NCBI GenBank assembly: GCA_045628105.1
Contig: JAZQOX010000013.1
Location: 1-16,495, forward strand
DNA length: 16,495 nt
Direction of reading: 5' to 3'
DNA from: UMGS1781 sp045628105
Lineage (GTDB): Bacteria > Bacillota > Clostridia > TANB77 > CAG-508
Under the pieces are notes generated by a model. The model had not been told where the DNA came from. It saw only the letters and a list, made by a program, of their open reading frames with translations, and ran no database searches. This document shows positions 7,679 to 14,312 of this stretch, in pieces. Each line of letters begins with the position of its first letter. Positions within the stretch are counted from its first letter, which is position 1. A program made the translations under genes and the position numbers.

Positions 7679-9103
7679 ATGGGAAAAGGCGAAAAAACCC
7701 GGTTTTATGCCGATGTCATGGCATTTCACCCTGAAGTCACAGGATCATGTTTGCTTGTTGTTGTTAAGTTCCCAAATGAAACAACATTAAAATTCATGGT
7801 CGATTGTGGGCTGTTCCAGGAAAAGGACTATTATCAGCTTAACGGTAAGATGTTCTGTAATCCAAATGAATTGGGTTTTGTGCTCGTAACTCATAACCAT
7901 GTAGACCATACTGGTCGTTTGCCATTCCTTGTAAAAAAAGGTTTTAATAGGAATATCTATATGACCAGAGAAACTGCAAAACTTATTCCGTTGGCACTTG
8001 ACGACAGCGTATCTGTTCTGGAAGACGTGGCAAAGAGAAATGGAGAAAGACCGTTATATGTTGAAAGTGATGTTCAGAAAACAATTAAGAACATTAAATC
8101 TTGCAACTATGACGAAGCAATCTACATTACACCGAATGTTAAAGCAACGTTCCTGAAAAATGGTCATCTTATCGGGGCAGCAAGTATTCTTGTTCAGATT
8201 TCTTACCCGGAATATGAAGATATTAATCTTCTGTTTACTGGTGACTATAACAACAAGAATATGTTCTTTGATGTTCCGGAAATTCCGGAATGGATAAGAA
8301 AACTCCCTATCACTGTAATTCAAGAGGCTACTTACGGAGACAAACGGACTGTTGACTTGCCTGCAAAGTGCTTTGAAGAAAATGTGGTAAAGGCAATTGC
8401 AAATGAAAAATCTGTCATTGTTCCCGTGTTCTCGCTTGGAAGAGCTCAAGAGATTTTGTATGTGCTCAAAACAATGCAGGAAAGCGGAAGAATGGCTAAG
8501 AACGTTCCTATCTATTTTGATGGAAAGCTTGCATTTAAGTATACAAACATATATCAAAGTGGAAATCTTGGGATAAAACCCGAAATGATGGAATTTTTGC
8601 CAGAAAACCTTGAGTATGTTGACTCTGAAAAAAGGCAGGAGCTACTTAGGGACTACGAACGCAAAATCATTGTTACTACTTCAGGCATGGGAAGCTATGG
8701 ACCTGCTCAGACGTATATTCCCACATATGTAAAAAGAGAAAATGCTTTGATTCATTTTACGGGGTATACAACGGAGGGAACGTTAGGAAGCAAACTCAAA
8801 AATACATCCAAGGGTGATGTGGTTGACATTGGATGTCTCCTTGTTGTCAAAATAGCGGATGTAGAGTACACTTCAGAGTTTTCCGCACACGCAAAGGCTG
8901 ATGAACTAATTGATTTCCTGAACAAATTCGAGGACATAAAGCTTGTTCTCGTGAACCACGGACAAAGCGAAACTAAGCACAAATTTGCTGATAGTGTTGT
9001 TCGAAACACCGATGCAAAATATGTAGGAATTCTCGGAGAGGGTTACCTCTTTAGAGTGAATCACTACGGTTTCGTCAAGTCTATGACAACCAAATTCATT
9101 TAA
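7679..9103 (+). CDS. Beta-CASP metallo-beta-lactamase-fold nuclease (COG1236-like)
   Basis: The 474-residue protein belongs to the beta-CASP branch of the metallo-beta-lactamase fold, whose members cut or trim RNA with two Zn ions. Visible motifs are THNHVDH (71-77; His72, His74, Asp76, His77), His163 in NGHLIGAAS, Asp189 in FTGDYN, and the beta-CASP signatures EATYGD (216-221), FSLGRAQE (251-258), SAHA with His404, and His427 in NHGQS. Length fits the YSH1/CPSF-like family. No membrane segment or signal peptide is seen, so it is cytoplasmic; the actual RNA target is unknown. AAAGGAG at 7665-7671 fixes the start. Base use differs from all neighbours: 29 of 60 bases are G/C at 7681-7740 against 8 of 60 at 10381-10440, and it uses CTG, CCG, CGC and CGG codons that are rare or absent around it. 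With its own promoter and GC-rich terminator it looks like an acquired single-gene cassette. Confidence 0.88.
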   Translation: MGKGEKTRFYADVMAFHPEVTGSCLLVVVKFPNETTLKFMVDCGLFQEKDYYQLNGKMFCNPNELGFVLVTHNHVDHTGRLPFLVKKGFNRNIYMTRETAKLIPLALDDSVSVLEDVAKRNGERPLYVESDVQKTIKNIKSCNYDEAIYITPNVKATFLKNGHLIGAASILVQISYPEYEDINLLFTGDYNNKNMFFDVPEIPEWIRKLPITVIQEATYGDKRTVDLPAKCFEENVVKAIANEKSVIVPVFSLGRAQEILYVLKTMQESGRMAKNVPIYFDGKLAFKYTNIYQSGNLGIKPEMMEFLPENLEYVDSEKRQELLRDYERKIIVTTSGMGSYGPAQTYIPTYVKRENALIHFTGYTTEGTLGSKLKNTSKGDVVDIGCLLVVKIADVEYTSEFSAHAKADELIDFLNKFEDIKLVLVNHGQSETKHKFADSVVRNTDAKYVGILGEGYLFRVNHYGFVKSMTTKFI

Positions 9104-9109
9104 CCAAAT

Positions 9110-9149
9110 CCCGGCAGAAAATAAAATTTCTGCCGGGTTACTCTTTTTT
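9110..9149 (+). terminator. GC-rich terminator of the nuclease gene
   Basis: A perfect 11-bp stem, CCCGGCAGAAA / TTTCTGCCGGG (9110-9120 with 9127-9137), has an ATAAAA loop and is followed by TTACTCTTTTTT. It is far more G/C-rich than the other terminators here, like the gene it ends. Confidence 0.92.
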
Positions 9150-9159
9150 ATAAGAAAAT

Positions 9160-9188
9160 TTGCAAAAGTATACATAATATGGTATAAT
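9160..9188 (+). promoter_or_regulatory. Strong-looking promoter 200 bases upstream of recN
   Basis: TTGCAA (9160-9165) and TATAAT (9183-9188) are 17 bases apart, with TGG before the -10 (extended -10). Transcription from here would run through the hairpin at 9230-9257 before reaching the recN promoter. No reading frame of note follows directly. Confidence 0.65.
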
Positions 9189-9229
9189 ATAAATGTATAT
9201 ATTTATAATTAATATTTTTACATTTGAGA

Positions 9230-9257
9230 GAGCCTCTAGCATTCGTGCTAGGGGCTC
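9230..9257 (+). other. Strong hairpin with TTCG loop between two promoters
   Basis: GAGCCTCTAGCA pairs with TGCTAGGGGCTC (12 bp, one T-G wobble) around a TTCG loop. Only GTTT follows, so it is a poor classical terminator, yet it is the most stable structure in the 282-base gap between the nuclease gene and recN. It could end or attenuate transcripts from 9160-9188, or be the core of a short RNA of about 65-70 bases. Confidence 0.6.
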
Positions 9258-9324
9258 GTTTACTATGTATAAACAGAGATAAAAAAGCATCACATAGAAA
9301 CCGAACAAATTTTCTAAAAAAGTA

Positions 9325-9353
9325 TTGACAAAAAAATATTTAAGATATAAAAT
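9325..9353 (+). promoter_or_regulatory. recN promoter
   Basis: TTGACA (9325-9330) and TAAAAT (9348-9353) are 17 bases apart; TATAAA at 9346-9351 is an alternative -10. The predicted transcription start falls on the LexA box just downstream. Confidence 0.8.
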
Positions 9354-9359
9354 ACACAC

Positions 9360-9371
9360 GAACAGAAGTTC
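9360..9371 (+). promoter_or_regulatory. LexA (SOS) box in front of recN
   Basis: GAACAGAAGTTC is a perfect GAAC-N4-GTTC palindrome, preceded by C, matching the Gram-positive LexA/DinR box CGAAC-N4-GTTC. It lies at the predicted transcription start and 14 bases before the recN ATG, so bound LexA would block initiation. recN is a classic SOS gene in many bacteria, which supports the call. A weaker match, GAACAAATTTTC, lies at 9303-9314 upstream of the -35. Confidence 0.82.
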
Positions 9372-9385
9372 TAGGAGGTAGTAAA

Positions 9386-11008
9386 ATGTTATCAACATTA
9401 CATATAAAAAATATTGGAATTATAGATGATTTATCAATTAACTTTGATGATGGGTTTAATGTATTAACAGGAGAAACAGGAGCAGGAAAAACATTAATCA
9501 TAGGTTCTTTAAATATTTTATCGGGAGGAAGATTCTCAAAGGAAATGATAAGAAAAGGAGAAGAATATTCTCTAGTTGAGGCAAGTATATTTTATCCAAA
9601 TGATAAATTTTCAGAAGATGGCAACATTATAATTTCAAGAGAAATATATGCAAATGGAAGAAATACATGCAAAATAAATGGAAAATTTGTTACGGTATCA
9701 GAATTAAAAGAATATATGAGCAATATAATAGATATACACGGACAACATGATAACCAAAATTTATTAGATCCTACAAAGCATATTAATTACCTTGATGGAT
9801 TTGCAGAAGACGAATTAAAAGATATTAAACTTCAATATCAAGAATATTATAAGCAATATAAAGATATAAAAAATAAATTAAAAAACAATTATGGAGATGA
9901 AACAGAAAAAATAAGAAAGCTTGACTTACTTAAATATCAAATTAACGAAATAAGCAAAGCAAACTTGAAAATAGGGGAAGAAGAAGAACTAGAAGAAAAA
10001 CACAACATAATGATGAACAGTGAAAAATTAAAAGATAATTTAAGTATTATTGATGAAAACATAAATGGAAACGCAATTGAATATATATCAAATGCAATTA
10101 GATGCCTTGAAAAAATAGAAGACTTTGGAGAAATATATAAAGAAAAACTATCAGAACTTAAAAGTGCGTATTATGAATTACAAGAAACAGCAAGAGATTT
10201 ATCAAGCTTAAAAGATGAAGCAAATTTTGATGAATATGAAAGAGACGAGGTTGAAAAACGATTAGATTTAATATTTTCTTTAAAAAGAAAATATGGAAAT
10301 AATATTGAAGAAATATTAGCTTATGAGGAAAACTTAAATAAAGAACTTGAAGAAATTGAAAATTCGGATGAAATTAATAATAAATTAAAAATTGAATTAA
10401 AAGAAATTGAAAACAAAATGAAAGAATTATGCAAAAAAATGAACGACATTAGAAATAAATTTGGAATTACATTATCAAATTCAATTAATAAAGAATTACA
10501 TGAACTAAACATGCCAAATGCAATTTTTAAAATTAATATTGATAATAAAAATAATTTTGAAACAAATGGAACAGATGAAGTTGAATTTTTAATTTGCACA
10601 AATGTTGGAGAAGAATTTAAAGAATTAAGTAAAATTGCATCTGGTGGAGAAATGTCTAGAATAATGCTTGCAATAAAAACAGTACTTGCAGATGTAGATG
10701 AAGTACCTGTGCTCGTATTTGATGAAATTGATACCGGAATAAGCGGAAAAGCAGCAAAAGCAGTTGGAGAAAAAATGAAATTAATATCTAAAAAGCACCA
10801 AACACTTTGTATAACACATTTAGCAACTATTGCTGCAAAGGGAAATAAAAATTATTACATATACAAAGAAGTAAAAGAAGACAAAACAAGAACCAACATT
10901 AGACAATTAAACGAAGAAGAGACAATACATGAAATTGCAAGAATTTCAAATGGTGATATAACTGATATTGCAATAGAAAATGCAAGAGAATTAAGAAATG
11001 CTGGATAG
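9386..11008 (+). CDS. recN: DNA repair protein RecN
   Basis: The 540-residue SMC-like ATPase acts in recombinational repair of double-strand breaks. The N-terminal half-ATPase has Walker A GETGAGKT (29-36) and the RecN-typical HGQHDNQ (118-124). The middle, about 145-385, is Lys/Glu-rich and suits the antiparallel coiled coil. The C-terminal half has the ABC signature SGGEMSR from Ser419 and Walker B VFDEIDTGISG with Asp446 and Glu447. Length is close to the usual 550-575 residues. AGGAGG at 9373-9378 places the start at 9386. The LexA box just upstream predicts induction by DNA damage. It heads a same-strand group with pgeF, a DUF5662 gene and nadE; in many Clostridia recN instead follows argR, which is absent here. 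Confidence 0.96.
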   Translation: MLSTLHIKNIGIIDDLSINFDDGFNVLTGETGAGKTLIIGSLNILSGGRFSKEMIRKGEEYSLVEASIFYPNDKFSEDGNIIISREIYANGRNTCKINGKFVTVSELKEYMSNIIDIHGQHDNQNLLDPTKHINYLDGFAEDELKDIKLQYQEYYKQYKDIKNKLKNNYGDETEKIRKLDLLKYQINEISKANLKIGEEEELEEKHNIMMNSEKLKDNLSIIDENINGNAIEYISNAIRCLEKIEDFGEIYKEKLSELKSAYYELQETARDLSSLKDEANFDEYERDEVEKRLDLIFSLKRKYGNNIEEILAYEENLNKELEEIENSDEINNKLKIELKEIENKMKELCKKMNDIRNKFGITLSNSINKELHELNMPNAIFKINIDNKNNFETNGTDEVEFLICTNVGEEFKELSKIASGGEMSRIMLAIKTVLADVDEVPVLVFDEIDTGISGKAAKAVGEKMKLISKKHQTLCITHLATIAAKGNKNYYIYKEVKEDKTRTNIRQLNEEETIHEIARISNGDITDIAIENARELRNAG

Positions 11009-11029
11009 AATAGTATTTTATTCAAAATA

Positions 11030-11058
11030 TTGATTTGAGCATAAAAATAGTATATTAT
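11030..11058 (+). promoter_or_regulatory. Possible weak promoter between recN and pgeF
   Basis: TTGATT (11030-11035) and TATTAT (11053-11058) are 17 bases apart in the 68-base gap after recN. This could give pgeF and downstream genes a constitutive level independent of LexA. The match is weak and the region is AT-rich, so chance is possible. Confidence 0.35.
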
Positions 11059-11076
11059 ATTGTATGGAGGAAAAAT

Positions 11077-11910
11077 ATGGATTTGACAAACGAAAATGTA
11101 ATACATATTAAAAATAATGGAGTTCAATATATACAATTTAGAAAGCTTCTTGAATTTCAGGACGAAATAACCCACGCTTTTACAATTGGGTTAGAGAATG
11201 ATTATAGAATGCCAAGATATGGGGAAAAAAATAATATACTAACTTTAGACGAAATAAGAAAAAACGAGAGAAGCTATAAAAAATTGTGTAATAGTTTAGA
11301 AATAAACTACAATAATATTGTAAAAACGAATCAGGTGCATGGTGATTTAGTAAATTGCATAGATAAAAAAATAAATTTTAATAAACCAGATTTTCATGAA
11401 GCTGAATATAAAAATACAGATGGATTAGTAACAAATAAAAGCAATTTAGCAATTTGTGCAACAAATGCAGACTGCATAGTGCTAATGTTTTATGATCCTA
11501 AAAAGAAGGTAATTGCAAATGTACATTCTGGTTGGAGAGGAACTATTCAAAAAATCGCCAAAAAAACAATAGAAAAAATGAAAGAAATTTATAATTGCAA
11601 TCCAAAAGATATTATTTGTTGCGTAAGCCCAAGTATAAGACAGTGCCATTTTGAAGTAGATAAAGATGTTAAAGATATCTTTGAAAAGAGCTTTACAAAC
11701 ATTGATGATAAAATAATAAAAAAACAAGAAAAGTGGTTTATTGATACAGTTGAAATTAATAAAGCAATGTTAAAGGAAAGTGGTCTTAAAAATGAAAACA
11801 TAATAGATTCAAAAATATGTACGGTATGCAATTCGCATCTTATCCATTCATATAGAGGAGCTAATAAACATAATGGCTTAGAGATGGGAATTATAGAATT
11901 AAAAAAGTAA
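11077..11910 (+). CDS. pgeF: Peptidoglycan editing factor PgeF (YfiH, laccase-domain family)
   Basis: The 277-residue protein belongs to the Cu-oxidase_4/YfiH family. Members remove mis-incorporated residues from peptidoglycan precursors and are related to multifunctional purine-nucleoside enzymes. Family motifs are TNQVHGD (His88), NTDGLVTN (113-120), ATNADC (Cys133) and HSGWRGT (His150); Cys133 and His150 are 17 residues apart as in the catalytic Cys-His-His metal site. PSIRQCHFEV follows. I chose the ATG at 11077 because it has TGGAGG at 11065-11070. The in-frame ATG at 11035 would add 14 residues without a ribosome site and would lie on the possible promoter. It ends 10 bases before the DUF5662 gene, consistent with one transcript. 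Confidence 0.9.
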   Translation: MDLTNENVIHIKNNGVQYIQFRKLLEFQDEITHAFTIGLENDYRMPRYGEKNNILTLDEIRKNERSYKKLCNSLEINYNNIVKTNQVHGDLVNCIDKKINFNKPDFHEAEYKNTDGLVTNKSNLAICATNADCIVLMFYDPKKKVIANVHSGWRGTIQKIAKKTIEKMKEIYNCNPKDIICCVSPSIRQCHFEVDKDVKDIFEKSFTNIDDKIIKKQEKWFIDTVEINKAMLKESGLKNENIIDSKICTVCNSHLIHSYRGANKHNGLEMGIIELKK

Positions 11911-11920
11911 GGAGAAGAAA

Positions 11921-12277
11921 ATGATAAACGCAATAAAACATTTTATATTAATTACAAGGCATAAGTGGAAGGTACTTAGATTATGTGTTAAAGCTGGGAT
12001 TCCATGGCAAGGAATTGTACATGACTTGTCAAAATATTCACCAGCTGAATTTTTTGAATCTGCAAAATTTTATTCTGGAACTCATAGCCCAATAAAAGAA
12101 TCAAAAACAAAATATGGTTATTCCAAAGCTTGGCTTCATCATAAAGGGAGAAATAAGCACCACTATGAATACTGGTTTGATGGCAGTGCACCAGATAAGA
12201 CACCGATTATACCATACAAATATGCAATTGAAATGGTATGCGATACATTAGCTGCTCGGCCAAACATATTTGGGTAA
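11921..12277 (+). CDS. DUF5662 family protein, N-terminal part up to a frame change
   Basis: The upstream part of a DUF5662 gene gives 118 residues before a TAA. The family-typical features are present: an N-terminal helix with RHK, GIPWQGIVHDLSKYSPAEF (conserved His/Asp), WLHHKGRNKHHYEYW and EMVCDTLAA. The last six residues (RPNIFG) do not fit the family. The proper continuation, GQTYLGKNWKNN..., is in the +1 frame starting one base later. Without the extra base the gene would encode 186 residues, a normal size for the family, whose function is unknown. AAGGAG at 11909-11914, overlapping the pgeF stop, starts it. It may be a pseudogene, an assembly artefact, or expressed by +1 frameshifting. 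Confidence 0.8.
   Translation: MINAIKHFILITRHKWKVLRLCVKAGIPWQGIVHDLSKYSPAEFFESAKFYSGTHSPIKESKTKYGYSKAWLHHKGRNKHHYEYWFDGSAPDKTPIIPYKYAIEMVCDTLAARPNIFG
12257..12259 (+). other. CGG codon at the DUF5662 frame change, candidate +1 shift point
   Basis: The zero frame reads GCT GCT CGG CCA; the family-like continuation needs GCT GCT (C) GGC CAA. The downstream frame has a TAG at 12249-12251 and family resemblance keeps Ala-Ala before and Gln-Thr-Tyr after, so the switch is confined to this codon. The extra base is not in a homopolymer run. Confidence 0.5.
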
Positions 12278-12482
12278 AAATTGGAAAAATAATAGTCAAT
12301 TAGAGTATTGGCTTAGAACAAAAGACTTAACATATATAAATATTAATACTGCAAAATTTCTTGAAAATGTATATATAGAAGTAAGTGAAAATGGAATTGA
12401 TAAAACGATAAATAGTAGAAACTTAAAGAGACTATTTAACCAATATTGTCAAAAAGGAGATACAAAAAATGAGCGAGATTAA
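12258..12482 (+). pseudogene. DUF5662 family protein, C-terminal part in the +1 frame
   Basis: The frame from 12258 to the stop at 12480-12482 encodes the missing third of the DUF5662 protein (GQTYLGKNW, then a QLEYWLRTK segment and a Lys/Arg-rich end), about 74 residues. It has no ribosome-binding site or convincing start of its own: the first possible initiator is a TTG at 12270 inside conserved sequence. It is therefore part of the upstream gene and not independent. Its last 14 bases overlap the start of nadE, an arrangement that would couple translation of the two if the full protein is made. The retained open frame and sensible residues suggest the break is recent or is bypassed. Confidence 0.75.
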
Positions 12483-13230
12483 AGAAGTTATTACAGAAAA
12501 AAATGTTGAAAAATATGTAAAAAAAATAGGAGAATGGATTAAAAATATTGTAGAAAATGCACATGCAAACGGAGTAGTACTTGGAATGAGCGGAGGTGTT
12601 GATTGTAGTACAGTTGCAAGACTATGTCAATATTCAAATATTAACGTACATTTAGTACTTATGCCATACGGAAAAAATATGGAAAATATTGGAAGCCACA
12701 AAGATGCCATGGATTTGATAGAAAGATTCAATTTTGAATTTCATGAATTTGATATTAAACCGGCAGTGGATTCTCTAAAAATAAACAAGGAAAATGATAA
12801 TGTTGTACTTGCTCATTCAAATTTAAAACCTAGAATTAGAATGACATATTTATATGAGTATGCACAATTAAATAATTTATTGGTAATAGGTACAGGAAAT
12901 TTATCAGAAAGAACAGTTGGATACTCTACCAAATGGGGAGATTCTGCAAGCGATTTAAATCCGCTTGGTGAAATCACTAAAAGAGAAGTATATGTTTTAG
13001 CTAAATATTTAGGGTTACCTGAACATATAATTAATAAAAAGCCATCAGCAGATTTATGGGAAGGACAAAGTGACGAAGCAGAAATGGGAATTACATATAA
13101 TCAAATAGATGATTTTATACTAAAAAATACATCAGGAAATGAGGAGACAGACAACATAATTATAGGTAGAATTAACAGAAATATTCATAAAAATATTCCT
13201 ATCCCTGTATTTCCTATGTTTGATAAATAA
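12469..13230 (+). CDS. nadE: NH3-dependent NAD+ synthetase
   Basis: The 253-residue enzyme catalyses the last step of NAD synthesis: deamido-NAD + ATP + NH3 to NAD. The adenylation P-loop is SGGVDCS (41-47), with Cys46 where many homologues have Ser. KPRIRMTYLYEYAQ (120-133), GTGNLSE (141-147), STKWGDSASDLNPLGEITK (153-171) and KPSADLWEGQSDE (191-203) are all NadE hallmarks. There is no N-terminal nitrilase/glutaminase domain, so ammonia is the direct nitrogen source. AAGGAGA at 12454-12460 fixes the ATG, which lies 14 bases before the DUF5662 stop in another frame. Last gene of the recN group; no clear terminator follows. Confidence 0.95.
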   Translation: MSEIKEVITEKNVEKYVKKIGEWIKNIVENAHANGVVLGMSGGVDCSTVARLCQYSNINVHLVLMPYGKNMENIGSHKDAMDLIERFNFEFHEFDIKPAVDSLKINKENDNVVLAHSNLKPRIRMTYLYEYAQLNNLLVIGTGNLSERTVGYSTKWGDSASDLNPLGEITKREVYVLAKYLGLPEHIINKKPSADLWEGQSDEAEMGITYNQIDDFILKNTSGNEETDNIIIGRINRNIHKNIPIPVFPMFDK

Positions 13231-13268
13231 AAAAATTAACATAATCTGACAAAAAAACCAAAATTAGC

Positions 13269-13297
13269 TTTACAAATATACTAAAATGTAGTATAAT
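13269..13297 (+). promoter_or_regulatory. Promoter of the surface-protein/sortase operon with internal inverted repeat
   Basis: TTTACA (13269-13274) and TATAAT (13292-13297) are 17 bases apart. A perfect 7-bp inverted repeat, TATACTA / TAGTATA (13277-13283 and 13289-13295, 5-base gap), fills the spacer and covers most of the -10, the position expected for a repressor operator. Confidence 0.7.
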
Positions 13298-13335
13298 TGG
13301 ATTGTTGAGTAAAAATATAAGGAGGCATATGAGAT

Positions 13336-14310
13336 ATGCAAAATTTAAAATTAAAGCTAATTTCCATTATTGGAATATTTTTTATGGTATCTTGCTTGCT
13401 TGGGATATCAGTTAGCGCAGCAAATGATGAAATGGTAATAGTAAAACAAAATGAAAGTGAATATATAATTTATTTAAAGAATTATTTAGATGATGAATTC
13501 GAATTTGCTTTTTCAAATAATAAAGAAGAAGCAGTAGAAAATCTATCATTTATAAATTCAGCATTAGATGCAAACAGTGAAGACGCAAATAACATTGCTT
13601 ATGTTGATGAAAACACTGTTTCTATTTTTGAGTCTACAGCATACATGTGGATTAAAAGAGGAGAAACAATTGAAGTATCTGCAAGAGAAATTAATATTAA
13701 TGATAATATATCAAAAGATGCTTTAAAAAGTGTTGGAAACATTTCAAGAATGATGCCAATAAAATTAGAACAACAAGTTGTTGAAGATACTGTTACAGAA
13801 AATGGTTTAAAGAAAACTACAATAGTTGGTATTGTTAAAATTGAAAATGAATATTCAAATTTAAAATATCAATTAATAAAAAGACCAACAGAAGGAACAG
13901 ATAACGAATTATTTGCATTAGCTGAAATAATTGAAAAAAATGACTTTACAGATGTTTATACAAAAGTAAAAGCTCATAAAGAATTTATAAGATTATGTGT
14001 TCAACAATTTGGTGAATTAAATGAAGCAGATTGGAAAAATGTTGAAAATAACATAGTATACCAACCACAAGACACACAAACAGGAGAACAATTTATTTTA
14101 TGGTTAAAAGCAGATAACAATAATGATGTTCATTTCTTTACATCTTATAGAGAAGAAGATGAAAAATGGATAAAAGAAGAATTCAAACAAATTCTACCAT
14201 ATACATATGATAGCAACGTATATTTAATTGCATTTGTTATTGTTACAATTGCAGCAGTAGCATGCACAACAAGAATAGTTGTATTAAAGAAAAAAGAATT
14301 AAGGAAGTAA
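13336..14310 (+). CDS. Secreted surface protein with degenerate sortase signal
   Basis: The 324-residue protein has a signal peptide (basic start, hydrophobic 8-27, likely cut at VSA-A near residues 28/29) and a C-terminal sorting-signal-like tail. The tail reads LPYTY (287-291) then DSN, a hydrophobic segment about 295-317 and KKKELRK at the end. It lines up with the common LPKTGDSN tail except that Gly is replaced by Tyr. The middle is acidic, mostly beta-strand-like, and matches no domain I recognise. AAGGAGG at 13319-13325 lies 10 bases before the ATG. The sortase gene starts 2 bases after its stop, so this is a natural substrate candidate; alternatively the tail is only a membrane anchor. 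Confidence 0.8.
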   Translation: MQNLKLKLISIIGIFFMVSCLLGISVSAANDEMVIVKQNESEYIIYLKNYLDDEFEFAFSNNKEEAVENLSFINSALDANSEDANNIAYVDENTVSIFESTAYMWIKRGETIEVSAREININDNISKDALKSVGNISRMMPIKLEQQVVEDTVTENGLKKTTIVGIVKIENEYSNLKYQLIKRPTEGTDNELFALAEIIEKNDFTDVYTKVKAHKEFIRLCVQQFGELNEADWKNVENNIVYQPQDTQTGEQFILWLKADNNNDVHFFTSYREEDEKWIKEEFKQILPYTYDSNVYLIAFVIVTIAAVACTTRIVVLKKKELRK

Positions 14311-14312
14311 AA

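Noticed and set aside
8054..8557. 167-codon minus-strand frame inside the nuclease gene
   Set aside because: It lies wholly opposite conserved beta-CASP coding sequence; the protein has no recognisable pattern.
9138..9398. 86-codon minus-strand frame in the nuclease-recN gap
   Set aside because: It runs through the terminator, both promoters, the hairpin and the LexA box; its composition is AT-noise (Leu/Tyr/Ile/Phe) and there is no domain.
11035..11076. Upstream ATG for pgeF
   Set aside because: It has no ribosome-binding site, while the ATG at 11077 is preceded by TGGAGG at good spacing.
12270..12482. Separate 70-residue gene starting with TTG
   Set aside because: The frame is the C-terminal part of DUF5662, the TTG lies within conserved sequence and there is no Shine-Dalgarno site; it is one broken or recoded gene.
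13329..13418. Short frame from the ATG at 13329, overlapping the surface-protein start
   Set aside because: Only 3 bases separate it from the Shine-Dalgarno site and it stops after about 28 codons with no meaningful sequence; the ATG at 13336 gives a clear signal peptide.
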